16,506 nt of DNA, taken from Patescibacteria group bacterium. Lineage in GTDB: Bacteria > Patescibacteriota > Minisyncoccia > Phycocordibacterales > SBAW01. Below are positions 6,201-12,274 of this stretch, piece after piece. The position numbers and the translations under genes were made by a program. The stretch is from positions 1 through 16,506 of the forward strand of contig JAGWIT010000019.1 of NCBI GenBank assembly GCA_028866155.1. Direction: 5' to 3'. Position 1 is the first letter of the stretch. Every line of letters starts with the position of its first letter. Below the pieces are notes generated by a model, which was given only the letters and a program-made list of their open reading frames with translations, had not been told where the DNA came from and made no database searches.

Positions 6201-6599
6201 ATGAAAATCGCATACATCATGCGAGGAGTTCCCGGCAGCGGCAAAAGTACGGTGGCAAAAAGGATTGCGGATTCAGGGGGTGTCATTCACTCAACCGATT
6301 CCTATTTCTACAAGGATGGTCGGTATCAGTTCGACCTGTCTTTGTTGGGCGAATATCACCAAAAAAACCTTCAGGTGTTTTCTGAAAGCGTTTGTAAGGG
6401 TGTTCCGGTGGTGGTATGCGACAATACAAACGTGAAGCGGGAACATTGGGAGCCTTACGCCCAAGTCGCTCGTAATGCGGGATATATTGTCGCAGTCGTC
6501 AGCCTCCCTCACCCCGAGCCTTCTGCCGCAGCCGAACGAAATACACACCAAGTGCCCGAGCACATCATCCGCCGGATGATCGAGCTTTGGGAGCCTTAG
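6201..6599 (+). CDS. Small P-loop kinase/ATPase (polynucleotide kinase-like)
   Basis: This 132-residue soluble protein carries a Walker A motif GVPGSGKST (9-17) near the N-terminus and STDSYF (31-36). CDNTN is at 73-77 in VVVCDNTNVKREHWEPYA, followed by a C-terminal segment AERNTHQVPEHIIRRM. This set (P-loop, DNTN, RNxHxVP) is typical of the AAA_33-like kinases related to the N4BP2/CNPase and polynucleotide kinase group, which phosphorylate nucleic-acid ends or small molecules. The real substrate cannot be told. It is at the short end of the family. GGGAGAG precedes the ATG at good spacing. It is a single-gene unit with its own promoter and a strong terminator beginning at its stop codon. Confidence 0.85.
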   Translation: MKIAYIMRGVPGSGKSTVAKRIADSGGVIHSTDSYFYKDGRYQFDLSLLGEYHQKNLQVFSESVCKGVPVVVCDNTNVKREHWEPYAQVARNAGYIVAVVSLPHPEPSAAAERNTHQVPEHIIRRMIELWEP

Positions 6600-6637
6600 A
6601 GCCGTCTCATTACTTTTGAGACGGCTCGCTTCTTTTT
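6599..6637 (+). terminator. Strong intrinsic terminator after the P-loop kinase gene
   Basis: Perfect 11-bp stem: GAGCCGTCTCA (6599-6609) and TGAGACGGCTC (6617-6627) with a seven-base loop, then CTTCTTTTT (6629-6637). The left arm begins at the last base of the stop codon. Confidence 0.9.
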
Positions 6638-6658
6638 AAGCCTTGGCATAGGTCCGAT

Positions 6659-6705
6659 AAAAAACTTGGGCGGGGTTTCCGGGACTCTCACTGCCCGGGT
6701 CGCCC
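6659..6705 (-). terminator. Probable intrinsic terminator of the DUF1214/DUF1254 operon
   Basis: On the minus strand the outer stem GGGCG/CGCCC (6701-6705 with 6668-6672) encloses an inner stem CCGGG/CCCGG (6694-6698 with 6679-6683). After AAG it is followed by six T residues (6659-6664). An internal loop makes it less regular than the neighbouring plus-strand terminator, but it lies about 70 bases downstream of the DUF1254 stop codon, facing the correct way. Confidence 0.6.
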
Positions 6706-6747
6706 CTTCGCCGTCTGGCTTAAAATCTAGCGATTTTATTTTCCGCT

Positions 6748-6772
6748 CTCGGTTCGAATCTCGGCGGAGTCG
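6748..6772 (+). repeat. tRNA T-loop/acceptor-like fragment, copy 1
   Basis: CTCGGTTCGAATC (6748-6760) contains the tRNA T-loop consensus GTTCGAATC, followed by bases that could form a 3' T-stem and acceptor strand. The 5' T-stem does not pair well and no D- or anticodon arm is visible, so this is not an intact tRNA. The same 13 bases recur at 8041-8053. Confidence 0.4.
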
Positions 6773-6775
6773 GCG

Positions 6776-7384
6776 TCAGAAGCCGCTGACTAGCCATTGA
6801 CCCAGTGGCGCGAGCCGTATCTGCTTTGCAAGATCGTAGGCAGTGGAAAGGTCGCTGTCGCTGTAGACCAGTATGCGACCGATGACGAGCACCGAATTAC
6901 TTGGCGAAGCTATGTGCGTCATGCCGCTCACCAATTGTCCTTTCCAGCCGGGGCCGGTGACGAGATAGTCGCCCGCTTTAGTACCAGTGGTGCGCGTACC
7001 GACGTAGGCGAAGTCGGCATCGAACGGGTCGGTGAACTGCACACTGTAGTAGCGACTTGAAAAATCAGGCACGTGGAGAACTTGCAGCCCCTGGCTCAAG
7101 TCGAGCCAGGCTACCACCAGAAGCGTGTCATGGTTGACGCCAGTGGTCATCAAGTTCGGACTTGATGAGGCGGACTGCGCCGCAAGCGGCTCGGTAAAGA
7201 GCTGTTGCGGCTCCACGTAGAGCATATTGACTGGGACAGGGCTCTGGCCGAAACCCTGGTCGAGGATCGCCTTCCTGAAGATGTTGTTTACGAAGTGCGG
7301 CCAAAAATAGAGGAAAAGGAACGTACCGATGGCCCACGCCACGATACAGACCCCGCCAAATGTAATGAGATGTTTGTGCTTCAT
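6776..7384 (-). CDS. DUF1254-domain membrane-anchored protein
   Basis: This 202-residue protein has a membrane anchor (about 8-28) followed by a compact DUF1254 domain. Diagnostic segments are NHDTLLVVAWLDL (84-96), VPDFSSRYYSVQFTDPF (105-121), YVGTRTTG (127-134) and GPGWKG (144-149). DUF1254 normally occurs together with DUF1214, often fused in one exported protein of about 450 residues; the biochemical role is not established. Here the two domains are separate adjacent genes, with DUF1214 first and only six bases between them, so they are surely co-transcribed and may form a complex. It ends with QWLVSGF. A terminator-like structure follows at 6659-6705. Confidence 0.85.
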   Translation of the reverse strand: MKHKHLITFGGVCIVAWAIGTFLFLYFWPHFVNNIFRKAILDQGFGQSPVPVNMLYVEPQQLFTEPLAAQSASSSPNLMTTGVNHDTLLVVAWLDLSQGLQVLHVPDFSSRYYSVQFTDPFDADFAYVGTRTTGTKAGDYLVTGPGWKGQLVSGMTHIASPSNSVLVIGRILVYSDSDLSTAYDLAKQIRLAPLGQWLVSGF

Positions 7385-7390
7385 AGGACA

Positions 7391-7993
7391 TTATTGCGTT
7401 TGCGTGACTGGCGGCACTTGGTACTCGCCATTGAGAATTGCCGCACCGGGCAGATACACGCGCAACCAGAGTATAAAGTTGCCGGTGGGCGCGGGAAGCC
7501 AATTTGACTCATGGCCTGCCGGAGCGGTGTTCTGAATGTATATATCGACAGAGCCGTCGGCGTTCGGAACGAGGCCGGAGCGATCGCTGACACTATAGCG
7601 GTTGATAGAGTTCGGCACGAAACGATTTTTCGCATCGCCCATGGTGAGCGACCAGAACGCGTCGTTCGGCGGAAGCTGACCTGCCGGGAAGTGCAAGATG
7701 TAATTGTGTTGACCGGATAGCGTTTGGTGTGCACTGTCTTTCTTCGTCGTCCAGTACATCGCCTCTTCCGGCACATTTATTGGACCTGTGAATACGTCAG
7801 CGCAAGCGGCTCGCAAAAGCAGCCCATCACCGGGTTCGCCGCATCCGTATATGGTGGTCCAGCCATTGGTCGCCGTGACATGTGTGATGGCAATACCTTG
7901 GAACGTGACGAACGCAAGTATGCCGCCAACGATGATGCCTTGTATAACATCTGCCACGACGTTTCGCCTCCACAAAAAAGAGAGGTCTACCAT
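7391..7993 (-). CDS. DUF1214-domain membrane-anchored protein
   Basis: This 200-residue protein has a membrane anchor (about 13-36) and then a DUF1214 domain. Visible signatures are AMYWTTKKD (78-86), LPPNDAFWSLTMGD (107-120), NRYSVSD (131-137), NADGSVDIYIQ (144-154), NWLPAP (164-169) and LRVYLP (177-182). The conserved FWSLTM and NWLPAP motifs are intact. It is the first gene of a two-gene operon with the DUF1254 protein. The -10-like TATACT lies seven bases before the ATG and no Shine-Dalgarno is visible, suggesting a leaderless message. The family is common in Proteobacteria and other environmental bacteria and is unexpected in a streamlined genome, so transfer is possible, though base composition resembles the neighbours. 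Confidence 0.87.
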   Translation of the reverse strand: MVDLSFLWRRNVVADVIQGIIVGGILAFVTFQGIAITHVTATNGWTTIYGCGEPGDGLLLRAACADVFTGPINVPEEAMYWTTKKDSAHQTLSGQHNYILHFPAGQLPPNDAFWSLTMGDAKNRFVPNSINRYSVSDRSGLVPNADGSVDIYIQNTAPAGHESNWLPAPTGNFILWLRVYLPGAAILNGEYQVPPVTQTQ

Positions 7994-8000
7994 ATCAAGA

Positions 8001-8006
8001 AGTATA
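8001..8006 (-). promoter_or_regulatory. -10 box of the DUF1214/DUF1254 operon
   Basis: TATACT on the minus strand ends seven bases before the ATG at 7993, placing the expected transcription start at about the first base of the start codon. No convincing -35 box is seen at 16-18 bases. Confidence 0.45.
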
Positions 8007-8040
8007 CTCCGCTCTCAGTGCGTAGTCCTCATGAACTATG

Positions 8041-8057
8041 CTCGGTTCGAATCCCTT
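8041..8057 (+). repeat. tRNA T-loop-like fragment, copy 2
   Basis: CTCGGTTCGAATC (8041-8053) matches copy 1 at 6748-6760 exactly. GTTCGAATCCCTT (8045-8057) matches copy 3 at 9011-9023 exactly. All three copies have the same orientation. No complete tRNA can be folded here. Confidence 0.5.
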
Positions 8058-8123
8058 CGCGGGTGTCTAGCTTTCTTGAAATCGCATAGCGTAATAACGG
8101 TCTGGAATAAACGCTTCAGGTCT

Positions 8124-8181
8124 GTCCGATACAAAAGTCTTCGGGCGGAGACGATGTCCCGAAGTTAGAACCAGTACGGAC
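8124..8181. other. Two-tier hairpin element in a gene-free stretch
   Basis: The stretch 7994-8354 has no gene. Its main feature is a nested inverted repeat. Outer arms GTCCGATAC (8124-8132) and GTACGGAC (8174-8181) pair over 8 bp with one bulged A. Inner arms CTTCGGG (8139-8145) and CCCGAAG (8158-8164) pair perfectly. It lacks a T run on either strand, so it is not a typical terminator. It could be a structured RNA, a protein site or a remnant of a mobile element end. Confidence 0.5.
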
Positions 8182-8354
8182 GTTTTCGTTCAATCGTGTT
8201 GGTAAGATTATAAGGAATTTGCGACGAATCTACAAAGAAAAACCTGCTTATTTCAATATCCCTGAGTTTGCTCAAAAAGTTTACTGAATTTGCGGCTATA
8301 ATCCGCTACAATCTATATGTGAATAGCGTTAATTGTATCTTTTTCTTTGGTATA

Positions 8355-8993
8355 TTACCGAACATGTTCCTGTATAAATAATTTTACAGCTTCATCTTCA
8401 GCAACATGGCTTGCAGCTCTTTCTTCATCAGTTAATTCACATTCATATTTTCCGGTAAGCGGATCAATTTGCAACGATGTCATGGGGAAACCTTTCTTTC
8501 TTTTCTCACTTGGTTTGTCTATGAGTTTTTTCGGTATTTTTATTTCAGTGGTAAATTCACCATCTCGTGACACGTAGGCTAAAGCACGAACCCAATGGGC
8601 TTGAGCTGTCCCACCTAGTTTTGTAATAATGTTTTTGTAAAATTCTAATACCTCTTCATCAGTTGGTTCTCTTTCTTTTGAAATTGGAATTATTCTTTTT
8701 ACGGATGGCCCAGGTTGTTCGTCTTCAGGAAGTCCATCGATAAAAAATCCGAAGTCCATAGATAATAAAGGTTTGCCCGTTTGTCCATAACAATACCTGG
8801 CTTTCTTTAGAGCATTCTCAACAGGACTAATTCCGTCTTCTTCAGTCTGTAATTCAAAGCCAGCATCTCTTAGACTAATAACCTTATACTCATCACCCAA
8901 GATGGATTGCATTATTTTTAGTTTTGCATCGTTGGTTGTCGCGTAAAGAATTTCCTTAGGTAACATTTCCTTGGTTTCAATATGATTTTCCAT
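8355..8993 (-). CDS. Divergent HAM1/RdgB-like nucleoside triphosphate pyrophosphatase
   Basis: This 212-residue protein resembles the non-canonical purine NTP pyrophosphatase family, which hydrolyses ITP/XTP-type nucleotides to monophosphates. ILYATTNDAKLKIMQSIL (15-32) matches the N-terminal nucleotide-binding segment and SPVENALKKA (56-65) the conserved ENA helix. SMDFGFFIDGLP (78-89) matches the ADDSGL region, and ASHVAEDEAVKLF (194-206) the C-terminal SHR helix. Important positions are changed: the first Asp of the DDSG motif is Met79, and the Arg of SHR is Val197. It may be an altered-specificity or inactive relative. The gene is visibly richer in A+T than all its neighbours, suggesting recent acquisition. 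It lies just downstream of tRNA-Ser on the same strand and is bracketed by 13-base direct repeats. Confidence 0.7.
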   Translation of the reverse strand: MENHIETKEMLPKEILYATTNDAKLKIMQSILGDEYKVISLRDAGFELQTEEDGISPVENALKKARYCYGQTGKPLLSMDFGFFIDGLPEDEQPGPSVKRIIPISKEREPTDEEVLEFYKNIITKLGGTAQAHWVRALAYVSRDGEFTTEIKIPKKLIDKPSEKRKKGFPMTSLQIDPLTGKYECELTDEERAASHVAEDEAVKLFIQEHVR

Positions 8994-9010
8994 ACAGGTA
9001 ATTATCTAAA

Positions 9011-9023
9011 GTTCGAATCCCTT
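9011..9023 (+). repeat. tRNA T-loop-like fragment, copy 3
   Basis: GTTCGAATCCCTT (9011-9023) is an exact direct repeat of 8045-8057. The two copies flank the AT-rich HAM1-like gene about 0.97 kb apart. It lies between that gene and tRNA-Ser, in the orientation opposite to the tRNA's own T-loop. Confidence 0.5.
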
Positions 9024-9067
9024 TATCCTCGACCTTAAAAACTATTGATAACATTGATTAAAATCTC

Positions 9068-9157
9068 TGGCGGAGGCGGAAGGATTCGAACCTTCGGGCC
9101 AGTTTCCCGGCCAACACATTAGCAGTGTGTTGCTTTAGACCGCTCAGCCACGCCTCC
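9068..9157 (-). tRNA. tRNA-Ser (anticodon GCT)
   Basis: The minus strand folds as a type II tRNA with a long variable arm. The acceptor is GGAGGCG (9151-9157) with CGCCTCC (9072-9078), discriminator G, and CCA encoded at 9068-9070. The anticodon stem is ACACA/TGTGT around the loop CTGCTAA, giving anticodon GCT (9121-9123) for AGC/AGU serine codons. The variable arm is GCCGGGAAACTGGC and the T-loop carries GGTTCGAATCC. All elements of a functional serine tRNA are present. No clear promoter was found immediately upstream, and the interval 9158-9263 holds nothing else I can identify. Confidence 0.95.
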
Positions 9158-9263
9158 GTATTTGAAAGCTCTCGCCCCCAATACTCAAACACCTTACACC
9201 AAATCTGCACTCGGTGCATCTTGCTTCACCTGGGCTTTACCGCTCCTTCTATATCATTTTTAG

Positions 9264-9728
9264 ATGAACCCTGCAGCAACCACATCGGCCGCGAGCACTA
9301 CCACCATCATCTACCCGTCCGACCAGCAGTTCCCTTCTGACGCCGCCGCGGCCGCGACTTCCAGCGGCGGACGCACATTCGCGCCTGCGGATACTTCGCA
9401 GGCTTCGCCAACTTCAAGCAGTTCACAGCCTCTTTTTGCCTCTACTTCGAGTTCCAGCGCTTCGGGCGCGGCGAGTTCGGCGGCGAGCAGTTCAAGCATT
9501 GCCGCTTCCCCATCATCCGCATCCGCGATTGCGAGCGCGTCGACTTCGACTGCGCCCCAACCCTCGCCGCCGAGCGAGAACAACGCCGCTACGGTCGGGA
9601 GCTGCCAAAGCGCACATTTCGGTTCGCTGCCGGCGACCAATATAAATTTTGCCGCGCTCGCGTCGGCGGTCATCGTACTTTTAATTGTCGCTGGTTTTAT
9701 TTATTATCTGGAGCACTCAACGGTATAA
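9264..9728 (+). CDS. Ser/Ala/Thr-rich protein with C-terminal membrane anchor
   Basis: This 154-residue protein has no recognisable domain. Residues 1-108 are a low-complexity Ser/Ala/Thr/Pro run, residues 109-127 a short segment with one Cys (VGSCQSAHFGSLP), and residues about 128-147 a hydrophobic membrane span (FAALASAVIVLLIVAGFIYY) followed by LEHSTV. It would be a tail-anchored or signal-less surface protein. No Shine-Dalgarno is seen; TATCAT, a good -10 box, lies six bases before the ATG, suggesting a leaderless message. Its 3' end overlaps the convergent DUF5667 gene by 32 bases. A long frame on the opposite strand (9311-9673) looks like a mirror of the repetitive composition. That the gene is real is likely but not certain. 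Confidence 0.5.
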   Translation: MNPAATTSAASTTTIIYPSDQQFPSDAAAAATSSGGRTFAPADTSQASPTSSSSQPLFASTSSSSASGAASSAASSSSIAASPSSASAIASASTSTAPQPSPPSENNAATVGSCQSAHFGSLPATNINFAALASAVIVLLIVAGFIYYLEHSTV

Positions 9729-10941
9729 AATCCTTGCCGGCGCCTTTATCCGAGCCGCCTTTGCCCTTGCCATCTTCCCCGCCGCCAAGCGTGCCGAGCA
9801 GAGTCGGGAGCAATTGTTTTTGATTGAACTTTTCTCCCGCGCTTATGAACGCATCAAGCTGGGTCGACATGCGCAGGCTTTGGGCAAACGATTGCGACGC
9901 ACCGCCATAGTCGCCCGCGTTAAGCGAGGCAGTGCCCGCGGCCTGCGCGGCCTCTATCATAGCGATTCGAGCGTCAATCTGGGACGCGGTGGCGCTGCCC
10001 AAAGTATTTTGTACGCCTTGATAATCGGACTGCAGCTGCTCAAGCGCGCTTGAGGCTTTGCTCTCTAGCCCCGCGGCGACCGACTGCTGATTTTTATTCT
10101 CGGACGTCGAGGCAACGCTGCCCGTTGCAGGCGTTACTGCAGAAGAGGTCGCGACCGCCGCCGAAGTGCTCGCAGTCGGCGCAGTGGTCGAAGCAGCGGC
10201 TGAAGTGCTTGCAGTTAAACTACTAAACGCGCTGAGCGTGCGGCTTTTTTCTGAAGCGGAGTTCATTGCAAGCGCGGGGTTGCCGCCGCGCTCATGCGAG
10301 CGGACGTGCATCGCCAGCGCGTCGGAGCCTTCGTTGGTCGTGCTGTTTGATTCGGCGCCAAGCTCCATCAATATGGCGCTATGCGCTTCAAGCGAGGAGT
10401 CGAACTCGGCGCTAATTTGTGCGGCATCGCTCGGATTCTCAGCTTGCAAGCTGGTAGTTATCGTCTGCGCCGCCTGCGCATGCTGGTCGAAATTGCCGGC
10501 GAGCTCCGCGCTCGTGGTCGCGTCGAGCTTGCCCTGCGCGGCAAGCGTCTCGGCCTCCTCAAGGCGCGTCTCGGCGAGCGACGCGTTCAGCTCGGCTTTG
10601 GCCTGCGGGGTCGTTGCGAGCGCGGTCTGCACCGTTTCGTTTAGATGAATCTTCACTGGGTAGAGCGCATCACCGGGGAGCGCGCCCTGCGCGGCATAGG
10701 CGGTGCCGGAACCCAAAGCCGCGACAAGCGCCAGTGCGAGCGCGGTCGCCCATTTCGGCGAGAAGAAGAAATAGTACGGACTAGGGTGTGCGCGCGGCTG
10801 TTTTGCCGCTTCGGGCGTGGCGGCAAAAAGCGGCGATTCCTTCATCGCATCATACAAACGCACGCGCATCGCCTGCTTCTCTTGTGTCAAGAGGCGAATG
10901 TCGCGCGCGGCTTTTTTTAGTTGTTCAAAAAAGTTATTCAT
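9697..10941 (-). CDS. DUF5667-domain membrane protein, probable anti-sigma partner
   Basis: This 414-residue protein has a cytoplasmic N-terminus (1-60, with FEQLKKAARDIRLL), one membrane segment (about 62-84) and then the DUF5667 core GALPGDALYPVKIHLNETVQ (86-105). A helical stretch ending AETRLEEAETLAAQGKLD follows. A second helical part, a Ser/Ala/Thr-rich linker (about 242-282), another helical pair (283-385) and a Gly/Lys-rich tail complete it. DUF5667 proteins are usually found beside ECF sigma factors and are thought to be membrane sensors or anti-sigma factors. The start overlaps the sigma gene by eight bases, supporting coupling. The alternation of long helices with low-complexity linkers suggests an extended surface sensor. 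The anti-sigma role is inferred. Confidence 0.82.
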   Translation of the reverse strand: MNNFFEQLKKAARDIRLLTQEKQAMRVRLYDAMKESPLFAATPEAAKQPRAHPSPYYFFFSPKWATALALALVAALGSGTAYAAQGALPGDALYPVKIHLNETVQTALATTPQAKAELNASLAETRLEEAETLAAQGKLDATTSAELAGNFDQHAQAAQTITTSLQAENPSDAAQISAEFDSSLEAHSAILMELGAESNSTTNEGSDALAMHVRSHERGGNPALAMNSASEKSRTLSAFSSLTASTSAAASTTAPTASTSAAVATSSAVTPATGSVASTSENKNQQSVAAGLESKASSALEQLQSDYQGVQNTLGSATASQIDARIAMIEAAQAAGTASLNAGDYGGASQSFAQSLRMSTQLDAFISAGEKFNQKQLLPTLLGTLGGGEDGKGKGGSDKGAGKDFIPLSAPDNK

Positions 10942-11467
10942 AGCGGTCAGGTTCCATCACGTCGCGCAATTTTTTAAGCCCGCGGTGTATCCGCACTGAC
11001 ACGACGTTTTCGCTTTCATCGATTATATCCGCTATCTCTTTCGGCGAGAGCCCGTCGACATAGCGCAGTATGAGCGCCTCGCGGTAGAGGTCGGGCAGTT
11101 TTTGAAGCGCCTGCAATGCACGCTTGCCGTCAAAACGCTCCATCGCCGCCTCAAGCGTGTTGGTGTCGTCCGAAGGCAGCAGCGCCTCGACGTCCTGCGC
11201 CTCGGTGTTTTCGACCATTGCCTCAAGCGAATGGGCTTTCATTTTGCGGTATTCGTCGATGATGAGGTTCTTGAGTGTTCTAAAGAGGAACGGTCTGAAG
11301 TCACGTATCTCCTCCCCCTTCCCCGCGTAATCCCACGCCCGCAGGAAGGTCTCCTGGGTGAGCTCCAAAGCCCGCTCGCGGTCCGAGAGCCGCATAGAGG
11401 CATGCCGAAACAGCTCGTCGCTATGGCGCTCGAACGCGTCCTTGAATTGTTGCTCAAAGTCCCTCAT
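10934..11467 (-). CDS. ECF-type RNA polymerase sigma factor, second copy type
   Basis: This 177-residue sigma-70 family protein shows region 2 with ERALELTQETFLRAWDYA (31-48) and RPFLFRTLKNLIIDEYRK (58-75). Region 4 has LPDLYREALILRYVDGLSPK (124-143) followed by EIADIIDESENVVSVRIHRG (144-163), the helix-turn-helix. The linker of about 45 residues is acidic and longer than in the other sigma factor of this window. It overlaps the downstream DUF5667 gene by eight bases. A -10-like TATACT lies 17 bases before the ATG. The TGTAATA/CGGCT motif seen at the first sigma gene is absent here, so the two modules probably read different promoters. Confidence 0.92.
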   Translation of the reverse strand: MRDFEQQFKDAFERHSDELFRHASMRLSDRERALELTQETFLRAWDYAGKGEEIRDFRPFLFRTLKNLIIDEYRKMKAHSLEAMVENTEAQDVEALLPSDDTNTLEAAMERFDGKRALQALQKLPDLYREALILRYVDGLSPKEIADIIDESENVVSVRIHRGLKKLRDVMEPDRYE

Positions 11468-11484
11468 ATAACGACGGATGAAAC

Positions 11485-11490
11485 AGTATA
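11485..11490 (-). promoter_or_regulatory. -10 box of the second sigma/DUF5667 operon
   Basis: TATACT on the minus strand ends 17 bases before the ATG at 11467, giving a leader of about ten bases. The -35 region (GGTACA 18 bases upstream) is weak. Confidence 0.45.
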
Positions 11491-11526
11491 CTCTTTCTTC
11501 ATTCTATTGTACCCTGCCATAACTTC

Positions 11527-11556
11527 TTGACATATTCATCCTAAAGGAGCCAAAGT
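11527..11556 (+). promoter_or_regulatory. Possible promoter of gene 11594-12259
   Basis: A perfect TTGACA (11527-11532) is followed after 18 bases by CAAAGT (11551-11556), a poor -10 box, about 38 bases before the start codon. The pairing resembles TTGACA/TAAAGT at 6142-6170. Confidence 0.35.
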
Positions 11557-11593
11557 AGGAAGTAGATGTTGGCTAACTCAAGAGGAGCACATG

Positions 11594-12259
11594 ATGGATA
11601 CCGATCCCAGCTCCTCTCAGCCGCCAGAGGAGCCCCTACCGAGCACGCCGAGGCCGGAGCCCGAGTGGCAAAGCGATGAAGGCGATCTGCGCATCGAACT
11701 CCAGCCGAAAAAAGAAGAGGAGTGGCAAAAACTTGCGCGGGATTTGAAGGAAAAAGGCTATCTTGCAAAGGATGTGAACATTGAGGAATTTCTGGAAGAA
11801 TGCCGGCAATTCGTCAGTGTTGAAAAAAAGAGCGATGCGGAAGACGTGCAGGAAGAGGAGTTTGGTTTGTCTATCCTCCACGCCGCTAAAACGGTTGGAG
11901 CGCCGTTCTCGACGATGCTGCTCGCAAGTGCGGTACTTGTGCGAGAGGCTGAGGATCTCAACCTTATGCATGAGGAATTGGCACCGCTCAATGAGCGTGC
12001 TTATGTCTCCTGCCCGACAAAAAACGAGAAGAGTTCGCTTACTAACGATGTCGGCGAATTAGTGGCTTGGGTTGCGAGCATACTCGATAAGCGCCCTCAG
12101 CGCATGCGCAAGGAGGATGTCGACAAATTCCTGATCGATAACTTAACGCCGCGGCTGAGCGAGCTGGCCGTATTGTGCTATTGCAAGAAAAAAGGATGGC
12201 TCCCTGTCTACGAAAAGCCTGAGGACGGCGAATCCATCCTCGAAGATCCCGACCGGTGA
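11594..12259 (+). CDS. Hypothetical acidic soluble protein, about 221 residues
   Basis: I do not recognise this family. The N-terminal 30 residues are Pro/Ser/Glu-rich and probably disordered. They are followed by EEEWQKLARDLKEKGYLAKD and acidic helices to about residue 90. A mostly helical domain comes next, with ILHAAKTVGAPFSTMLLASA and NDVGELVAWVASILDKRPQR. The C-terminal part has LSELAVLCYCKKKGWLPVYE. There is no signal peptide or membrane span. Two adjacent ATG codons are possible; the second (11594) is chosen because AGAGGAG ends six bases before it, against three for the first at 11591. A terminator overlaps the last codons. It is divergent from the second sigma operon, so shared regulation is possible but not shown. 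Confidence 0.72.
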   Translation: MDTDPSSSQPPEEPLPSTPRPEPEWQSDEGDLRIELQPKKEEEWQKLARDLKEKGYLAKDVNIEEFLEECRQFVSVEKKSDAEDVQEEEFGLSILHAAKTVGAPFSTMLLASAVLVREAEDLNLMHEELAPLNERAYVSCPTKNEKSSLTNDVGELVAWVASILDKRPQRMRKEDVDKFLIDNLTPRLSELAVLCYCKKKGWLPVYEKPEDGESILEDPDR

Positions 12260-12274
12260 GCGGGGTCTTTTTTT
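12245..12274 (+). terminator. Intrinsic terminator of gene 11594-12259
   Basis: GATCCCG (12245-12251) pairs with CGGGGTC (12261-12267), including one G-T pair, across a nine-base loop. Seven T residues follow (12268-12274). The left arm lies inside the last codons of the gene. Confidence 0.85.

Noticed and set aside
6679..6775. Possible tRNA gene on the plus strand because of GGTTCGAATC
   Set aside because: T-stem pairing is poor, no D-arm or anticodon arm can be formed, and the 5' part is better explained as the minus-strand terminator.
7128..7776. Overlapping minus-strand frames suggesting a frameshifted gene in the DUF1214/DUF1254 region
   Set aside because: Both DUF frames are intact and carry all family motifs; the other frames are Arg/Cys-rich shadows.
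9011..9070. Direct-repeat copy 3 as an attachment site derived from the adjacent tRNA-Ser
   Set aside because: The copy is in the opposite orientation to the tRNA-Ser T-loop and the match does not extend into the acceptor stem.
9151..9203. Promoter for tRNA-Ser (TTGAGT and TCAAAT with 17-base spacing)
   Set aside because: The -10 box would lie only two bases before the tRNA 5' end, too close for a correct start.
9311..9673. Minus-strand frame opposite the Ser/Ala-rich gene
   Set aside because: Its Glu/Ala/Leu-rich composition is what is expected from the complement of a Ser/Ala-rich repeat. It has no promoter or ribosome site and no domain.
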